Shown here piece after piece: positions 56,799-64,000 of a stretch of 64,000 nucleotides of DNA. The position numbers and the translations under genes are program-made. The stretch lies in NCBI RefSeq assembly GCF_003002825.1, contig NZ_PVTE01000025.1, forward strand, positions 25,102 to 89,101, in the 5' to 3' direction. Origin of the DNA: Spirosoma oryzae. GTDB taxonomy: Bacteria; Bacteroidota; Bacteroidia; Cytophagales; Spirosomataceae. The stretch's first letter is position 1; every line of letters begins with the position of its first letter. The notes beneath the pieces were generated by a model. It was not told the origin of the DNA, did no database searches, and saw only the letters and a list, made by a program, of their open reading frames with translations.

Positions 56799-57451
56799 TG
56801 AAAACATCCGCCGCCATCGCTGCCGTTCGCTTCTGGACCGATCAGTTCGCCGACTGGTTCAGTGACAGCGAGATCGTGACGGCGCTGAATCGGGCGGCGC
56901 TGGAGTGGGTCACGACACGCTACCAGATGGGGCTGACCACCGAGCGTCAGCGATCCGACCTGTCGGGTCTACTGCCACCGCCCGCCGAAGGATCGGGTCG
57001 TAAGCTGGTGGTTAGCCCCGACCTTCGGATGCTATACGTGCTGGCATTGACGGCGGAGTGGCGCGTGGGTAGTGACTACCCCAACCCTCCGGTTCCGGTG
57101 AAGCCCGTCGAAGTGGACAAGCTGGCGGTGACGCTGGGTTCGGTCTTCCACCGACCGACCAATGCCTACCCGATCTACACCACGGCCCGCGACCCGCTCG
57201 ACGGCCTGACGCTGACGGTGTATTCTACCAGTGCTCCCGATAGGCTGCGGCTCTACTACCTGAAAGCACCAGTGGTGCTCGACGTAACGAAGCCTGACAC
57301 GGAGTGGAGCGACTTCTCTGAAGCCGTGCAGCAGGAACTGATTCAGACGGCCAAGCGAATGTTGCTGGCTGCTCAGAATCCTGACTATGCGGTGCAGGTG
57401 CAGAGCGAAGAACCGCAGGCGTCGGGCGGAATGGGAATGCCGACTAACTAA
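56798..57451 (+). CDS. Putative connector/ring protein, 217 aa
   Basis: It has a helical N-terminus with FWTDQFADWFSDSEIVTALN, a beta part with LTLTVYSTSAPDRLRLYYL, and a late helix (EAVQQELIQTAKRMLLAAQN), a layout shared with head-completion and ring proteins that dock under the portal. It is about the size of the 228-aa candidate at 16641. The assignment rests on order and form only. Confidence 0.55.
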   Translation: MKTSAAIAAVRFWTDQFADWFSDSEIVTALNRAALEWVTTRYQMGLTTERQRSDLSGLLPPPAEGSGRKLVVSPDLRMLYVLALTAEWRVGSDYPNPPVPVKPVEVDKLAVTLGSVFHRPTNAYPIYTTARDPLDGLTLTVYSTSAPDRLRLYYLKAPVVLDVTKPDTEWSDFSEAVQQELIQTAKRMLLAAQNPDYAVQVQSEEPQASGGMGMPTN

Positions 57452-57479
57452 TTGATTCGTCTTTAATCGCTAAACAAAC

Positions 57480-58418
57480 ATGGCAAACATTCAGGAGTTC
57501 AAGAACTCACCAACCAACCCAACCTCGCTGCTGTTCGACAACTACCTGTCGTCGGTGCCCGGCCTGATGCCGGTAGTCAACCCTGACTTTCTGTTTGTGA
57601 TCGGCGCGACAGGCGACGTAACGCTGGCAAACGGCGTACTGTCGGTGCGCGACGGTGCTGACGCCACGCCCGGCACGCGCTATGGCCGCTTTTCTTGGGA
57701 CCGGATTCGGCAGGGAACATTCAAGGCCAGCAACAGCACCGTAGCAACGGCGAAGGTAGTCGACATCGACATCACCGACATCGACTTTCTCAACACCAAC
57801 CCGACTGGACTAACGGGCGTGTACCTCGACTACCACGATGGTCGGCTGCTCGAACCCTACAAGGCGATGTACGTCATTAACTCGGCACCATCGGCCGGTG
57901 AGACTTCTGCCCAGCGGGCCGCAAAGATTGTTCGGATGGTCAACGCCGACCCCAACAGCCGGGTAACGGCCCAGGCTATCGCGTCCGGCACGGGAGCTGG
58001 TGCGCCACTGAGCCGCATTCGTTTCACCAGTAAGTACAAGGGTGAAGACATCAAGATCACGGGTGGTCAGGGTACGGGCACGGTGACGGTAGTTACGGCA
58101 TCAGCACCGGAGTTCGGCACCAGCCAGTACCTGTCGGACAACAGAATCCCTGTATCGGACAAAGCGTTCTACGCGGGCCGTACCTACAAGGTGGTGTACT
58201 TCACCTATGACAGCCATATTGCTGCCGCCAACTTCGGTGATTTCAAAGGTGGTAGCGTAGGCAACAACGCGCAGGTGATTCAGCACACGCTGGTCGCCCT
58301 GTACTTCGAGGTCGGGGCGGCGGACGCCAAGCTGGCGACGTTTGATACGGCCCAGCAAGGCAAGCAGGTGCCCACCTCGGACTACCTGGCGAAAGGTGCC
58401 GCGCTCAACTTCGTCTAG
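57480..58418 (+). CDS. Virion structural protein, 312 aa
   Basis: Not recognised. It is beta-rich with many small residues (LFVIGATGDVTLANGVLSVR, RITSKYKGEDIKITGG-like turns), similar in style to head-decoration or tail-tube proteins. It follows the connector candidate and is closed by a rho-independent terminator, so it may be expressed as abundantly as the capsid gene. The sequence before the start (TAATCGCTAAACAAAC) only partly resembles the usual leader. Confidence 0.55.
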   Translation: MANIQEFKNSPTNPTSLLFDNYLSSVPGLMPVVNPDFLFVIGATGDVTLANGVLSVRDGADATPGTRYGRFSWDRIRQGTFKASNSTVATAKVVDIDITDIDFLNTNPTGLTGVYLDYHDGRLLEPYKAMYVINSAPSAGETSAQRAAKIVRMVNADPNSRVTAQAIASGTGAGAPLSRIRFTSKYKGEDIKITGGQGTGTVTVVTASAPEFGTSQYLSDNRIPVSDKAFYAGRTYKVVYFTYDSHIAAANFGDFKGGSVGNNAQVIQHTLVALYFEVGAADAKLATFDTAQQGKQVPTSDYLAKGAALNFV

Positions 58419-58437
58419 GTCACGGACTAATCTTACC

Positions 58438-58488
58438 CTGCCGTTCGTCCGGCCCCACGCTGGGCTGGCGGACGGCAGTATTTTTTGT
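58438..58488 (+). terminator. Rho-independent terminator after 58418
   Basis: CTGCCGT (58438-58444) pairs with ACGGCAG (58472-58478), extended by inner GC pairs, and is followed by TA and six T residues (58481-58486). It separates the structural gene from the glycosyltransferase gene. Confidence 0.85.
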
Positions 58489-58499
58489 ATCTTAGTCCC

Positions 58500-59366
58500 A
58501 TGACTTACGACGATACGTATTACCTGCACTGTTCAGCCAAGGGACTCGGTGACGCGGTCAGTGCGCTCTACGTGGCAGCCCCCCTGTCTACCTACCTGCG
58601 GGAGCGGGACAGTAAGCTGGTACTGTGTACCGATCAGTCCGACTGGTTCTACCAGCACGTCAACGAACCAAATCTGTATTACGAGCCGTACCGGGAAGAC
58701 GGCGTCGACATGAACGTCGACTACGACAAACAGCTCCGCGAGAGCCGCAGCCGAAAGCAGTGGTATCTGGACGCGGTTGTCAGGGAAGCGAGCTGGGTAC
58801 GATCACCAGTTGCGATCAGGGCACCGCAGCTACATCCCTTCACCGGTAAGCTACCGGATGCCTATATGGAGCAGGGCTACGTCGTGCTGGCCCCTTACAG
58901 TGCATGGCATCACCGGGCGTGGCCGATCGTGCAGTGGATCAAGCTGGCCCGTGAGCTGGCGCTGGCGGGCTGGCGGGTGATGGTCATCGACCGGGAAGAG
59001 GACCGGCTGCGTGAACACTTCTCGACCGTGCCCTGCGAGTTCTTCTACGGCCAGTCGCCGGAGTGGGTAGCGAACGCAGTACGAGGAGCGGCGCTGGTGA
59101 TCGGCAACGATTCGGGGATCGCGCACTTGGGCGGGCTATTCGCTGTGCCGACCATCGCTGTGATGGCCCAGCTATCCCCCGCACTGGTCTTTTCTCACAC
59201 TGCCGTTCAGGCCGTCACACCCGACACCGGCTGCTCGCCCTGCGCATGGCTGGGTTCACGGGGATGGATCAATAGTTGCGACAGTCTTGGCTGCGCGGCC
59301 CTGCACTCGGTCAGCTTCAAACAGGTGTACAACAAGGCCATGACTGTTCTTCGTAATCAACGCTAA
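58500..59366 (+). CDS. GT9 (heptosyltransferase-type) glycosyltransferase, 288 aa
   Basis: The C-terminal domain has the glycosyltransferase family 9 signature GNDSGIAHLGGLFAVPTIAV, which binds the nucleotide-sugar donor in LPS heptosyltransferases. The N-terminus has a Gly-rich GLGDAVSAL turn of the first Rossmann domain. The ATG at 58500 is preferred to an upstream TTG at 58485. It may modify host surface sugars or phage capsid proteins; the acceptor is unknown. It lies between head genes and the portal, and its TAA stop forms the next TAATCAATTTT leader. Confidence 0.85.
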   Translation: MTYDDTYYLHCSAKGLGDAVSALYVAAPLSTYLRERDSKLVLCTDQSDWFYQHVNEPNLYYEPYREDGVDMNVDYDKQLRESRSRKQWYLDAVVREASWVRSPVAIRAPQLHPFTGKLPDAYMEQGYVVLAPYSAWHHRAWPIVQWIKLARELALAGWRVMVIDREEDRLREHFSTVPCEFFYGQSPEWVANAVRGAALVIGNDSGIAHLGGLFAVPTIAVMAQLSPALVFSHTAVQAVTPDTGCSPCAWLGSRGWINSCDSLGCAALHSVSFKQVYNKAMTVLRNQR

Positions 59367-59381
59367 TCAATTTTATGTACC

Positions 59382-59591
59382 ATGAGTAATGTCGATCCGT
59401 TCGCGCCAGTTGAAAGAGGCAAGTGGATAAGCGTAAGTAGAGGCGTACCCGAAGAGGGCGAACCGTTCCTTTATCTGACAAGAAACAAGAAGATTATGGT
59501 TTGCCAGAATAGACCGATAGATGAGTGGTTCATAATGAAGTACGCAGTTACTCATTGGATGTATTTTCCTGAATTGCCTGACGTAGACTAA
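59382..59591 (+). CDS. DUF551 family protein, 69 aa
   Basis: It matches the DUF551 pattern of small phage proteins: WISVSRGVPEEGEPFLYLTR near the start and VTHWMYFPELPDVD at the end. The family is common in phage genomes and has no established function. The start lies 7 nt after TAATCAATTTT (59364-59374), a full-strength leader. Its TAA begins a TAATCAATA leader for the portal gene. Confidence 0.8.
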   Translation: MSNVDPFAPVERGKWISVSRGVPEEGEPFLYLTRNKKIMVCQNRPIDEWFIMKYAVTHWMYFPELPDVD

Positions 59592-59618
59592 TCAATAGTA
59601 TTATTCCTGAATACCCCT

Positions 59619-62042
59619 ATGGATACCCTGCTGCTACAAGGCTCCGCCAGTCCGATCATCACCACCTCGCAGGCACTACAAAATTCGGCGACCGCTCAGT
59701 TGCCGACGATGATCGTGCCCGACGAAGAGGAAGGATCGCCCGAATACGAACGAAAGCTCGACGAGTTATTCGACAAGCTACACAAAGCGTTCTACAGCCG
59801 GGGGCAGGGCCACGTTATCTACGACCGCAACCCGATGGGTAACTACAATATCTTCGAGGGGCGGCTCGATCAGCAGGCACATAACGATATACTCTCTCCT
59901 TACGGGGCGGGTGGCCTACAACGCTTGGAAGACTTCTCATTCTTCTCTGCCAACCACGGCATCCTGGAAGGGATGTTGCAGCAGGCGGGGCTAAAGTTCT
60001 CGATGGTGAGTAAGGGTCCAGCATGGGAAGATCAGCGTCGGGAGAAGACCGCGCAGGCAGGGGCAGAAGACACACTGCGGGCGGTGGCTAGTGGCATCAG
60101 CCAGCAGGCGGGGATGGATATGTCGCCCGCTCTGACTGATGAGAGTATATACGTACCGCAGAATCCATCGGAGTGGAACGAGAAGATACCCGCCCAGATG
60201 CAGCTCGAAGCCGAGGTATACACCCGGCTCGACGAAGCGATCACCCACGGGAAGGTGGAGAGCGAACTGCTGCGCTGCTTCCGCGATAAGTTTATCGTCA
60301 ATACCGAGATCATGCACGTCTATCCCAAGAACGGACAGCCTCACGCCGAACGGCTGGGACTGGACGAGGTGAGCTTCTGGGGGCCGAAGGACGCGCAGTC
60401 GGCGGAGGATATGCAGGGCTGGGCGATCCGGCGCAACCTGACACTGACGCAGCTCGTAGCGAAGTACGGGGCGATGCTCGAAGAGATCGGCGATCTGGAC
60501 TCGATTATGAAAACCATCGGCTCGGTGTCGAACCAGTCGGCGGACATGGTCATGCAGCAGTACCGTGACGGCACGATGAACGAGTTTCTCAACGGGAACG
60601 CGTCACCGATTATTCGTAACGGAAACGGCTATGATACCGGCCTCAGTACGATGGCAATCGAGCAGCGCATCTATGTACGGCTGCTCAAAAAAATTAACGT
60701 CATGCTGCTGGTCGACGTGGAGCTTGACGGATCGGCCTGCCCCGTGCGTGAGCTGACCAAGGAAGAGTACGCTTCGTACAAGAAGGGCCGCTACCCATAC
60801 GCCGAACGTATTCAGTACATGCGACTGAGTAGCGATCAGTTCCAGAAAGCCAAAGCTGCCGGAGCCACTAGCCTGCGGGTGATTCTGGTGAATGAACTAT
60901 GGGACAGCGTGCGGCTGGGCGATAAGAAAGTACTGTACCGTCGCCCGCTGCCGTGGCAGGAGCGCGAGCCGGGCCGACTCTCGACCCCGCAGTTCCCGAT
61001 CAAAGCCCGCTTCGGAATGGATTCAAGTATGGTCACCAAGGGTCGTCCGATCCACGAGCTGTACACTAACTTTATGATCCTGGCCCGCAAGAAGCTGGCC
61101 CAGCTCGGTACCAAGTCGATCGCCTACGACATGACCCAGATGCCGAAGGGATACAACATCCAGCGGGTGCTGTGGGAGATGAACGAACTGGGTATCCTGT
61201 TCTTCAACGGCCAGCGTACCAACGGCCAGCCCACCAAAGACTCCTACCGGCACATGACCCCGGTTGATATGGGTGGCGTGGATGACGTGGTGAAACTGAT
61301 TACGACGGCGTCGATGCTGCACGACATCTACGACCGGCTTTGCGGCATCAATCCGGCGCTGAAAGGTATGTTCCAGAACCGGGAAACGGCGGGGCAGACC
61401 CAGCTTGGACTGGGTCAGGGTACACTCGCCACGGCGCGTACCTTCTACGAGCATAGTCAGTTGGTGGAAGATGTACTCAACGGAATGGTGAGCCTGGGAA
61501 AATACCTCTGGCCGCGCCAGCCCATCCCACGGGCGAAGGGGGCGACACTGGAAACGGTGGGCATGATCCCGCTCTCGTACTACGGCGTCTACCTGGAGAA
61601 TACCATCAAGAACGAGAAGGACAGGGAGATGATAATGGCGGCTGCCCAGCAGGCACTGTCATCGGGCAAGATCAACTGGGGTGAATACATCCAGACCTTT
61701 TATGCTGATGGGCCTGTCGACGCGCTGAATATTCTGAGCAACGGGCTGACCGCGTTTGAGAAAGTGCAAGCAGAGCAGCAGCAGCAGCAGGCGCAGATCG
61801 GTCAGGCGATGGCCGAAGCGCAGCAGGCGAAGGTGCAGATACCGCTGGAGGTAGCGAAGCTGCAAGGGGAGTTTGCTTTGCAGATCGAAAAGCTAAAGGA
61901 GGAATACAAATCTGGACGGACCCAGCAAGAGCTGACGTTCAAGGAAGACGCAAACGACATCAACAACCAGGTATCCGTCCAGCGTGATCTTATTCGCAAT
62001 GCGGGTCAGCAGGAACTGTATCAACAGAGCCAGCCTGTATAG
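59619..62042 (+). CDS. Portal protein, 807 aa
   Basis: Size, composition and order fit a portal: an N-terminal arm, a large alpha/beta wing and stem region with FWGPKDAQSAEDMQGWAIRR and TPVDMGGVDDVVKLITTASM, then long amphipathic helices and a C-terminal coiled coil rich in Gln and Glu (QAEQQQQQAQIGQAMAEAQQ-type stretch near 705-740) as in the crown or barrel of podovirus portals. It should form the dodecameric DNA gate at the capsid vertex that binds terminase. Its end overlaps a convergent gene by 53 nt. Confidence 0.75.
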   Translation: MDTLLLQGSASPIITTSQALQNSATAQLPTMIVPDEEEGSPEYERKLDELFDKLHKAFYSRGQGHVIYDRNPMGNYNIFEGRLDQQAHNDILSPYGAGGLQRLEDFSFFSANHGILEGMLQQAGLKFSMVSKGPAWEDQRREKTAQAGAEDTLRAVASGISQQAGMDMSPALTDESIYVPQNPSEWNEKIPAQMQLEAEVYTRLDEAITHGKVESELLRCFRDKFIVNTEIMHVYPKNGQPHAERLGLDEVSFWGPKDAQSAEDMQGWAIRRNLTLTQLVAKYGAMLEEIGDLDSIMKTIGSVSNQSADMVMQQYRDGTMNEFLNGNASPIIRNGNGYDTGLSTMAIEQRIYVRLLKKINVMLLVDVELDGSACPVRELTKEEYASYKKGRYPYAERIQYMRLSSDQFQKAKAAGATSLRVILVNELWDSVRLGDKKVLYRRPLPWQEREPGRLSTPQFPIKARFGMDSSMVTKGRPIHELYTNFMILARKKLAQLGTKSIAYDMTQMPKGYNIQRVLWEMNELGILFFNGQRTNGQPTKDSYRHMTPVDMGGVDDVVKLITTASMLHDIYDRLCGINPALKGMFQNRETAGQTQLGLGQGTLATARTFYEHSQLVEDVLNGMVSLGKYLWPRQPIPRAKGATLETVGMIPLSYYGVYLENTIKNEKDREMIMAAAQQALSSGKINWGEYIQTFYADGPVDALNILSNGLTAFEKVQAEQQQQQAQIGQAMAEAQQAKVQIPLEVAKLQGEFALQIEKLKEEYKSGRTQQELTFKEDANDINNQVSVQRDLIRNAGQQELYQQSQPV

Positions 62043-62286
62043 TATCTTCGCAAAGTTCCTTGTTGTAGTTTTCGTTGTATGGATCAGCTATCTCATACAA
62101 GGCTAGCCTGCACATTAGCGCATTCAACTGTGGGTCATTAAGTTGTGATGCTCTTTGTGCAACCTCTTCCAGTACACTTGCGAATATCCTGAGTGGAACT
62201 CTTAGTATCGCAGTCTGCGGATTTGGTACAATTTCTTTTAAAAGCTGTGGCGTGTTTACGCGCCATTTTGCTTTATGTATCGGCAT
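61990..62286 (-). CDS. Small leftward protein, 98 aa
   Basis: Not recognised. Basic start (MPIHKAKWRVNTPQLLKEIV), then PLRIFASVLEEVAQRASQLN and a helical middle with DPQLNALMCRLALYEIADPY. Its last 53 nt overlap the end of the portal gene, convergently, so the C-terminus may be of late origin. It lies 4 nt after the HNH gene stop and is probably co-transcribed with it. Confidence 0.65.
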   Translation of the reverse strand: MPIHKAKWRVNTPQLLKEIVPNPQTAILRVPLRIFASVLEEVAQRASQLNDPQLNALMCRLALYEIADPYNENYNKELCEDTIQAGSVDTVPADPHCE

Positions 62287-62290
62287 GACA

Positions 62291-62728
62291 TTATTTTGGT
62301 CTAAGGTTTTCTGGATGGTAAGGGTCTGTTAAATGCTCCGGCCACTTACCGTCTATGGTCTCAAAATAGAACACCACTTCCTTTGGTTGTTCGGTGACCA
62401 ACCCGTACCGCTTGGCTATCTTGTACTGTGTCGAGTAATTATTAAGCGAGTCGATGAAACCAGCAACAAGACGGCGGAATGATTCCAGAGAGTCCGAGTG
62501 CTTGCTGATATTACACGAAGCACAGGCTGGCATCTGATTGGCTATGTTGAGTCGTTCAGGATGAAGACACCCATCCTGCACCCATTTGTTACTGACGCTA
62601 TCCCATCTATGGTTTCGGCGTATAGGTAATAGTTCGTCCACATGCCAACCCTTGGTTAGTTCACATCCGCAGTAGGCACACTTACCGCCGTACTTATCGA
62701 ACACCTGCTTGCGTTGTTTCTTTGTCAT
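62291..62728 (-). CDS. HNH endonuclease, 145 aa
   Basis: It has the HNH nuclease fold: a zinc-binding pair CAYCGCELTKGWHVDELLPI near residues 17-36 (H30-x-D-E), then HPERLNIANQMPACASCNIS with the second Cys pair and Asn. The ATG at 62728 (MTKKQRKQVFDKYGGK) is preferred to an upstream in-frame start that would lie in the SLOG gene. Phage HNH enzymes act in packaging, homing or DNA processing; a location far from terminase suggests a free-standing nuclease. It overlaps the SLOG gene by 35 nt. Confidence 0.85.
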   Translation of the reverse strand: MTKKQRKQVFDKYGGKCAYCGCELTKGWHVDELLPIRRNHRWDSVSNKWVQDGCLHPERLNIANQMPACASCNISKHSDSLESFRRLVAGFIDSLNNYSTQYKIAKRYGLVTEQPKEVVFYFETIDGKWPEHLTDPYHPENLRPK

Positions 62729-63095
62729 TGTAGTAAACGATTTTGATCCTGATCCCCTTGAACCTCGCCAACTCAATACACCCTGCTGTACCGGTACTGA
62801 CACCATCCCAGAAAAAGATAGCCGCGTCAGCTACCTCTACCATCTGCGCATTCCGCAGGTGACCCGCAGACCGGCCATGTCGCCTCCAATCAGCCGGGAA
62901 GTCATGCACCGGCAGCCGGTTCTCCTGTGCCCACTGATAGCCAAGCAGATCGGCCCCTTTCGCACCACCACAGAGAATTGAAACGTTGTGGGTTCGCATC
63001 TTCTGCGATAGCATGGCTAGGCAGGTATCGTTCAGCAACTTGTAGTCGTTGAAGGTGCGCGTCCCGGCAATGATAACCTTAAACTCTTCTTCCAT
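62694..63095 (-). CDS. DUF2493 (SLOG-type) protein, 133 aa
   Basis: The fold is of the SLOG/DUF2493 (YspA-like) type: FKVIIAGTRTFNDYKLLNDT at the start, LCGGAKGADLLGYQWAQENR as the Gly-rich nucleotide-binding turn, then FPADWRRHGRSAGHLRNAQM and an AIFFWDGVSTGT strand and turn. Members are thought to bind nucleotide-derived ligands and occur in phages and near defence genes. The exact ligand is unknown. It overlaps the HNH gene. Confidence 0.85.
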   Translation of the reverse strand: MEEEFKVIIAGTRTFNDYKLLNDTCLAMLSQKMRTHNVSILCGGAKGADLLGYQWAQENRLPVHDFPADWRRHGRSAGHLRNAQMVEVADAAIFFWDGVSTGTAGCIELARFKGIRIKIVYYNDKETTQAGVR

Positions 63096-63104
63096 AGGCT
63101 AGTC

Positions 63105-63389
63105 TCAGTCTGGATATAGATCGTAGTCTCTACAGATTCGGTGCGCTTCCGGCAGGTGTAGCGTAGAGAAAAAGAGTTCGCCATCCTGTTTGTAGCTGCA
63201 CCGATCATAGGTGTCACCCTTACGTATCTTACCTTTGTTGAGCCGAATGAGTACAACAATTACGCGCTTGTCGGCGAACGATATATGTCGTATTCCATCT
63301 TCTTTGATTGACTCCTTTATCCAATAACAAGAGTCGCAGTCATATTCCTTTCGGGCTTTCTGCGTGGTCTTTCCTAGAAAATCTGCCAT
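63105..63389 (-). CDS. Hypothetical Cys-containing protein, 94 aa
   Basis: Not recognised. Residues near 17-22 carry a CDSCYW pair and later Cys residues (DRCSYK, HRICRDYD) could form a zinc site. The centre is a beta-rich stretch (RHISFADKRVIVVLIRLNKG). It lies 9 nt before the SLOG gene and 4 nt after the coiled-coil gene stop, in a leftward row. Confidence 0.65.
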   Translation of the reverse strand: MADFLGKTTQKARKEYDCDSCYWIKESIKEDGIRHISFADKRVIVVLIRLNKGKIRKGDTYDRCSYKQDGELFFSTLHLPEAHRICRDYDLYPD

Positions 63390-63393
63390 TGTC

Positions 63394-63750
63394 TTATTCG
63401 TTTGCGATCATGTACGTGACAAGGCAGTAGTTCCTGACCACGTACTTCACTCCCTCTATTGTAAACTCTCCGTTACCGCCAGCCTGATGAACCAGTTGGG
63501 TCAGTAGCTGCGGTACGATCTGCTGCCGTATGGTGTCGAGGTCGATCTCCAGACCCCGCTCCATGTAGCGAACCAGTGCATGATCCGATACTTTGATCGG
63601 TTGCGGCTGGTCCAGTTCGGCCAGTATCTCTTTGAGCTTGGTCTCGTTCTTCTCGACGAGTCGCCGGGCGGTTTTGATCCGGCCGTTGGCGACATTAATC
63701 TTTCGCTGGTAACTCTTCGCCCGTTCTTCGAGCGCCTGTTGTTTGGTCAT
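63394..63750 (-). CDS. Coiled-coil phage protein, 118 aa
   Basis: The N-terminal half is coiled coil (EERAKSYQRKINVANGRIKT, EKNETKLKEILAELDQPQ), and the second half has SDHALVRYMERGLEIDLDTI, a motif I know from small phage proteins of unknown function. It starts after a 140-nt leader with the TAATCAATTAT motif (63892-63902) and a structured element (63760-63822). Function unknown. Confidence 0.7.
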   Translation of the reverse strand: MTKQQALEERAKSYQRKINVANGRIKTARRLVEKNETKLKEILAELDQPQPIKVSDHALVRYMERGLEIDLDTIRQQIVPQLLTQLVHQAGGNGEFTIEGVKYVVRNYCLVTYMIANE

Positions 63751-63759
63751 AGTAGATAA

Positions 63760-63822
63760 CGCTGCTGCACCCGACTAATCCACCGCAGCGGCGGACCATC
63801 ACGATGTTCAGATGCAGCAGCG
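63760..63822 (-). ncRNA. Structured leader element of the 118-aa gene
   Basis: CGCTGCTGCA (63760-63769) and TGCAGCAGCG (63813-63822) form a perfect 10-bp stem around an inner hairpin TCCACCG/CGGCGGA (63779-63785 with 63789-63795, one mismatch). On the leftward strand its inner part shares CCGCTGCGG-GGA with the element at 1891-1956. It lies between the TAATCAATTAT motif and the start codon, as element A does at 4444. Function unknown. Confidence 0.5.
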
Positions 63823-63891
63823 CGTTTAAGTGGACGGTTTGTGGTGGACCCCGCTGCTGTATGCACATTCAGCTAATCTGATTTGGTGAAT

Positions 63892-63902
63892 ATAATTGAT
63901 TA
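63892..63902 (-). promoter_or_regulatory. TAATCAATTAT leader motif
   Basis: Leftward copy of the genome-wide motif, 142 nt before the ATG at 63750 and separated from it by the structured element. It is followed by TCACC on the leftward strand. Confidence 0.5.
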
Positions 63903-63939
63903 GAATCATTGTCTTTTTCGGGGAGGGAGAGGGAAACCC

Positions 63940-63953
63940 CCGGCTTTAGCCGG
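63940..63953. terminator. Small hairpin over a stop codon
   Basis: CCGGCT (63940-63945) and AGCCGG (63948-63953) pair with only a 2-nt gap; the leftward strand continues GGGTTTCCC. It overlaps the stop codon of the partial leftward gene. It may mark the end of that transcript. Confidence 0.4.
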
Positions 63954-64000
63954 AGACTTTAGTTGCGATTCCTTTGTTGATATAGCCTTGCCAAATCTCA
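63946..64000 (-). CDS. C-terminal end of a leftward gene, partial
   Basis: The leftward strand enters from the right edge with an open frame of 17 codons (EIWQGYINKGIATKVSG) ending at TAA (63948-63946). The residues look like a real protein end, and the gene row here is leftward. Nothing can be said of function because only the tail is visible. Confidence 0.55.
   Translation of the reverse strand, partial: EIWQGYINKGIATKVSG

Noticed and set aside
1..64000. CRISPR arrays, insertion sequences, integrase or attachment sites
   Set aside because: No regular repeat-spacer series, transposase or site-specific recombinase was seen on either strand; prophage status cannot be judged from this window.

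Overview
The window is part of a double-stranded DNA phage genome (or a prophage; no integrase or attachment site is visible) from a host in the phylum Bacteroidota. Host evidence: two clear promoters of the Bacteroidota type (TTG, 19 bp, TAnnTTTG) at 7083-7112 (leftward) and 7764-7793 (rightward), a DUF4494 protein (a family I know from Bacteroidota), and signal peptides ending in AQT as is common in that phylum. The virion genes suggest a short-tailed (podovirus-like) particle: portal, large terminase, major capsid protein, several connector/ring-like proteins, a 1212-aa tail hub/stabilisation-like protein and two very large candidate ejected proteins. No sheath or tape-measure gene was seen. 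A distant relationship to crAss-like phages is possible but not shown. Both window edges cut genes.

Layout. (1) 1-6490: a leftward early cluster of about 18 small genes, mostly unknown, including a cytosine-methyltransferase-like protein and several tiny membrane peptides. The gaps hold structured RNA elements; three (4897-4949, 5318-5390, 5789-5863) match the core of type II hammerhead ribozymes. (2) 6491-7844: a 1.35-kb control region with a leftward promoter feeding a hairpin-rich leader, three 10-bp tandem repeats, G-tracts and a rightward promoter flanked by three palindromic operator-like sites. (3) 7845-15722: rightward early/middle genes, including two RepL-like winged-helix proteins, a 2OG-Fe(II)-oxygenase-like protein, and a RyR-domain, DUF1643 and Acb2-like anti-CBASS group; one gene (10558-10980) points left. 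(4) 15974-33387: connector, tail hub and ejected-protein genes. (5) 33456-34250: a small membrane gene and two leftward genes. (6) 34411-49672: fibre, lysis and receptor-binding genes, including a CHAP-type endolysin, a holin candidate, an SGNH-hydrolase tail protein and two beta-helix proteins; four of these proteins carry apparent signal peptides. (7) 49764-62042: terminase, scaffold, capsid, connectors, a GT9 glycosyltransferase and portal. (8) 61990-64000: a leftward cluster with HNH nuclease, SLOG/DUF2493 and unknown genes.

Two sequence habits tie the genome together. A TAATCAATTTT motif, often containing the previous gene's TAA stop, sits 7 nt ahead of many start codons on both strands. 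A second leader, AAACCACTATCGCAATG, precedes several leftward starts. A 45-bp perfect repeat (34294-34338 and 52851-52895) lies in the divergent gap ahead of two structural operons.
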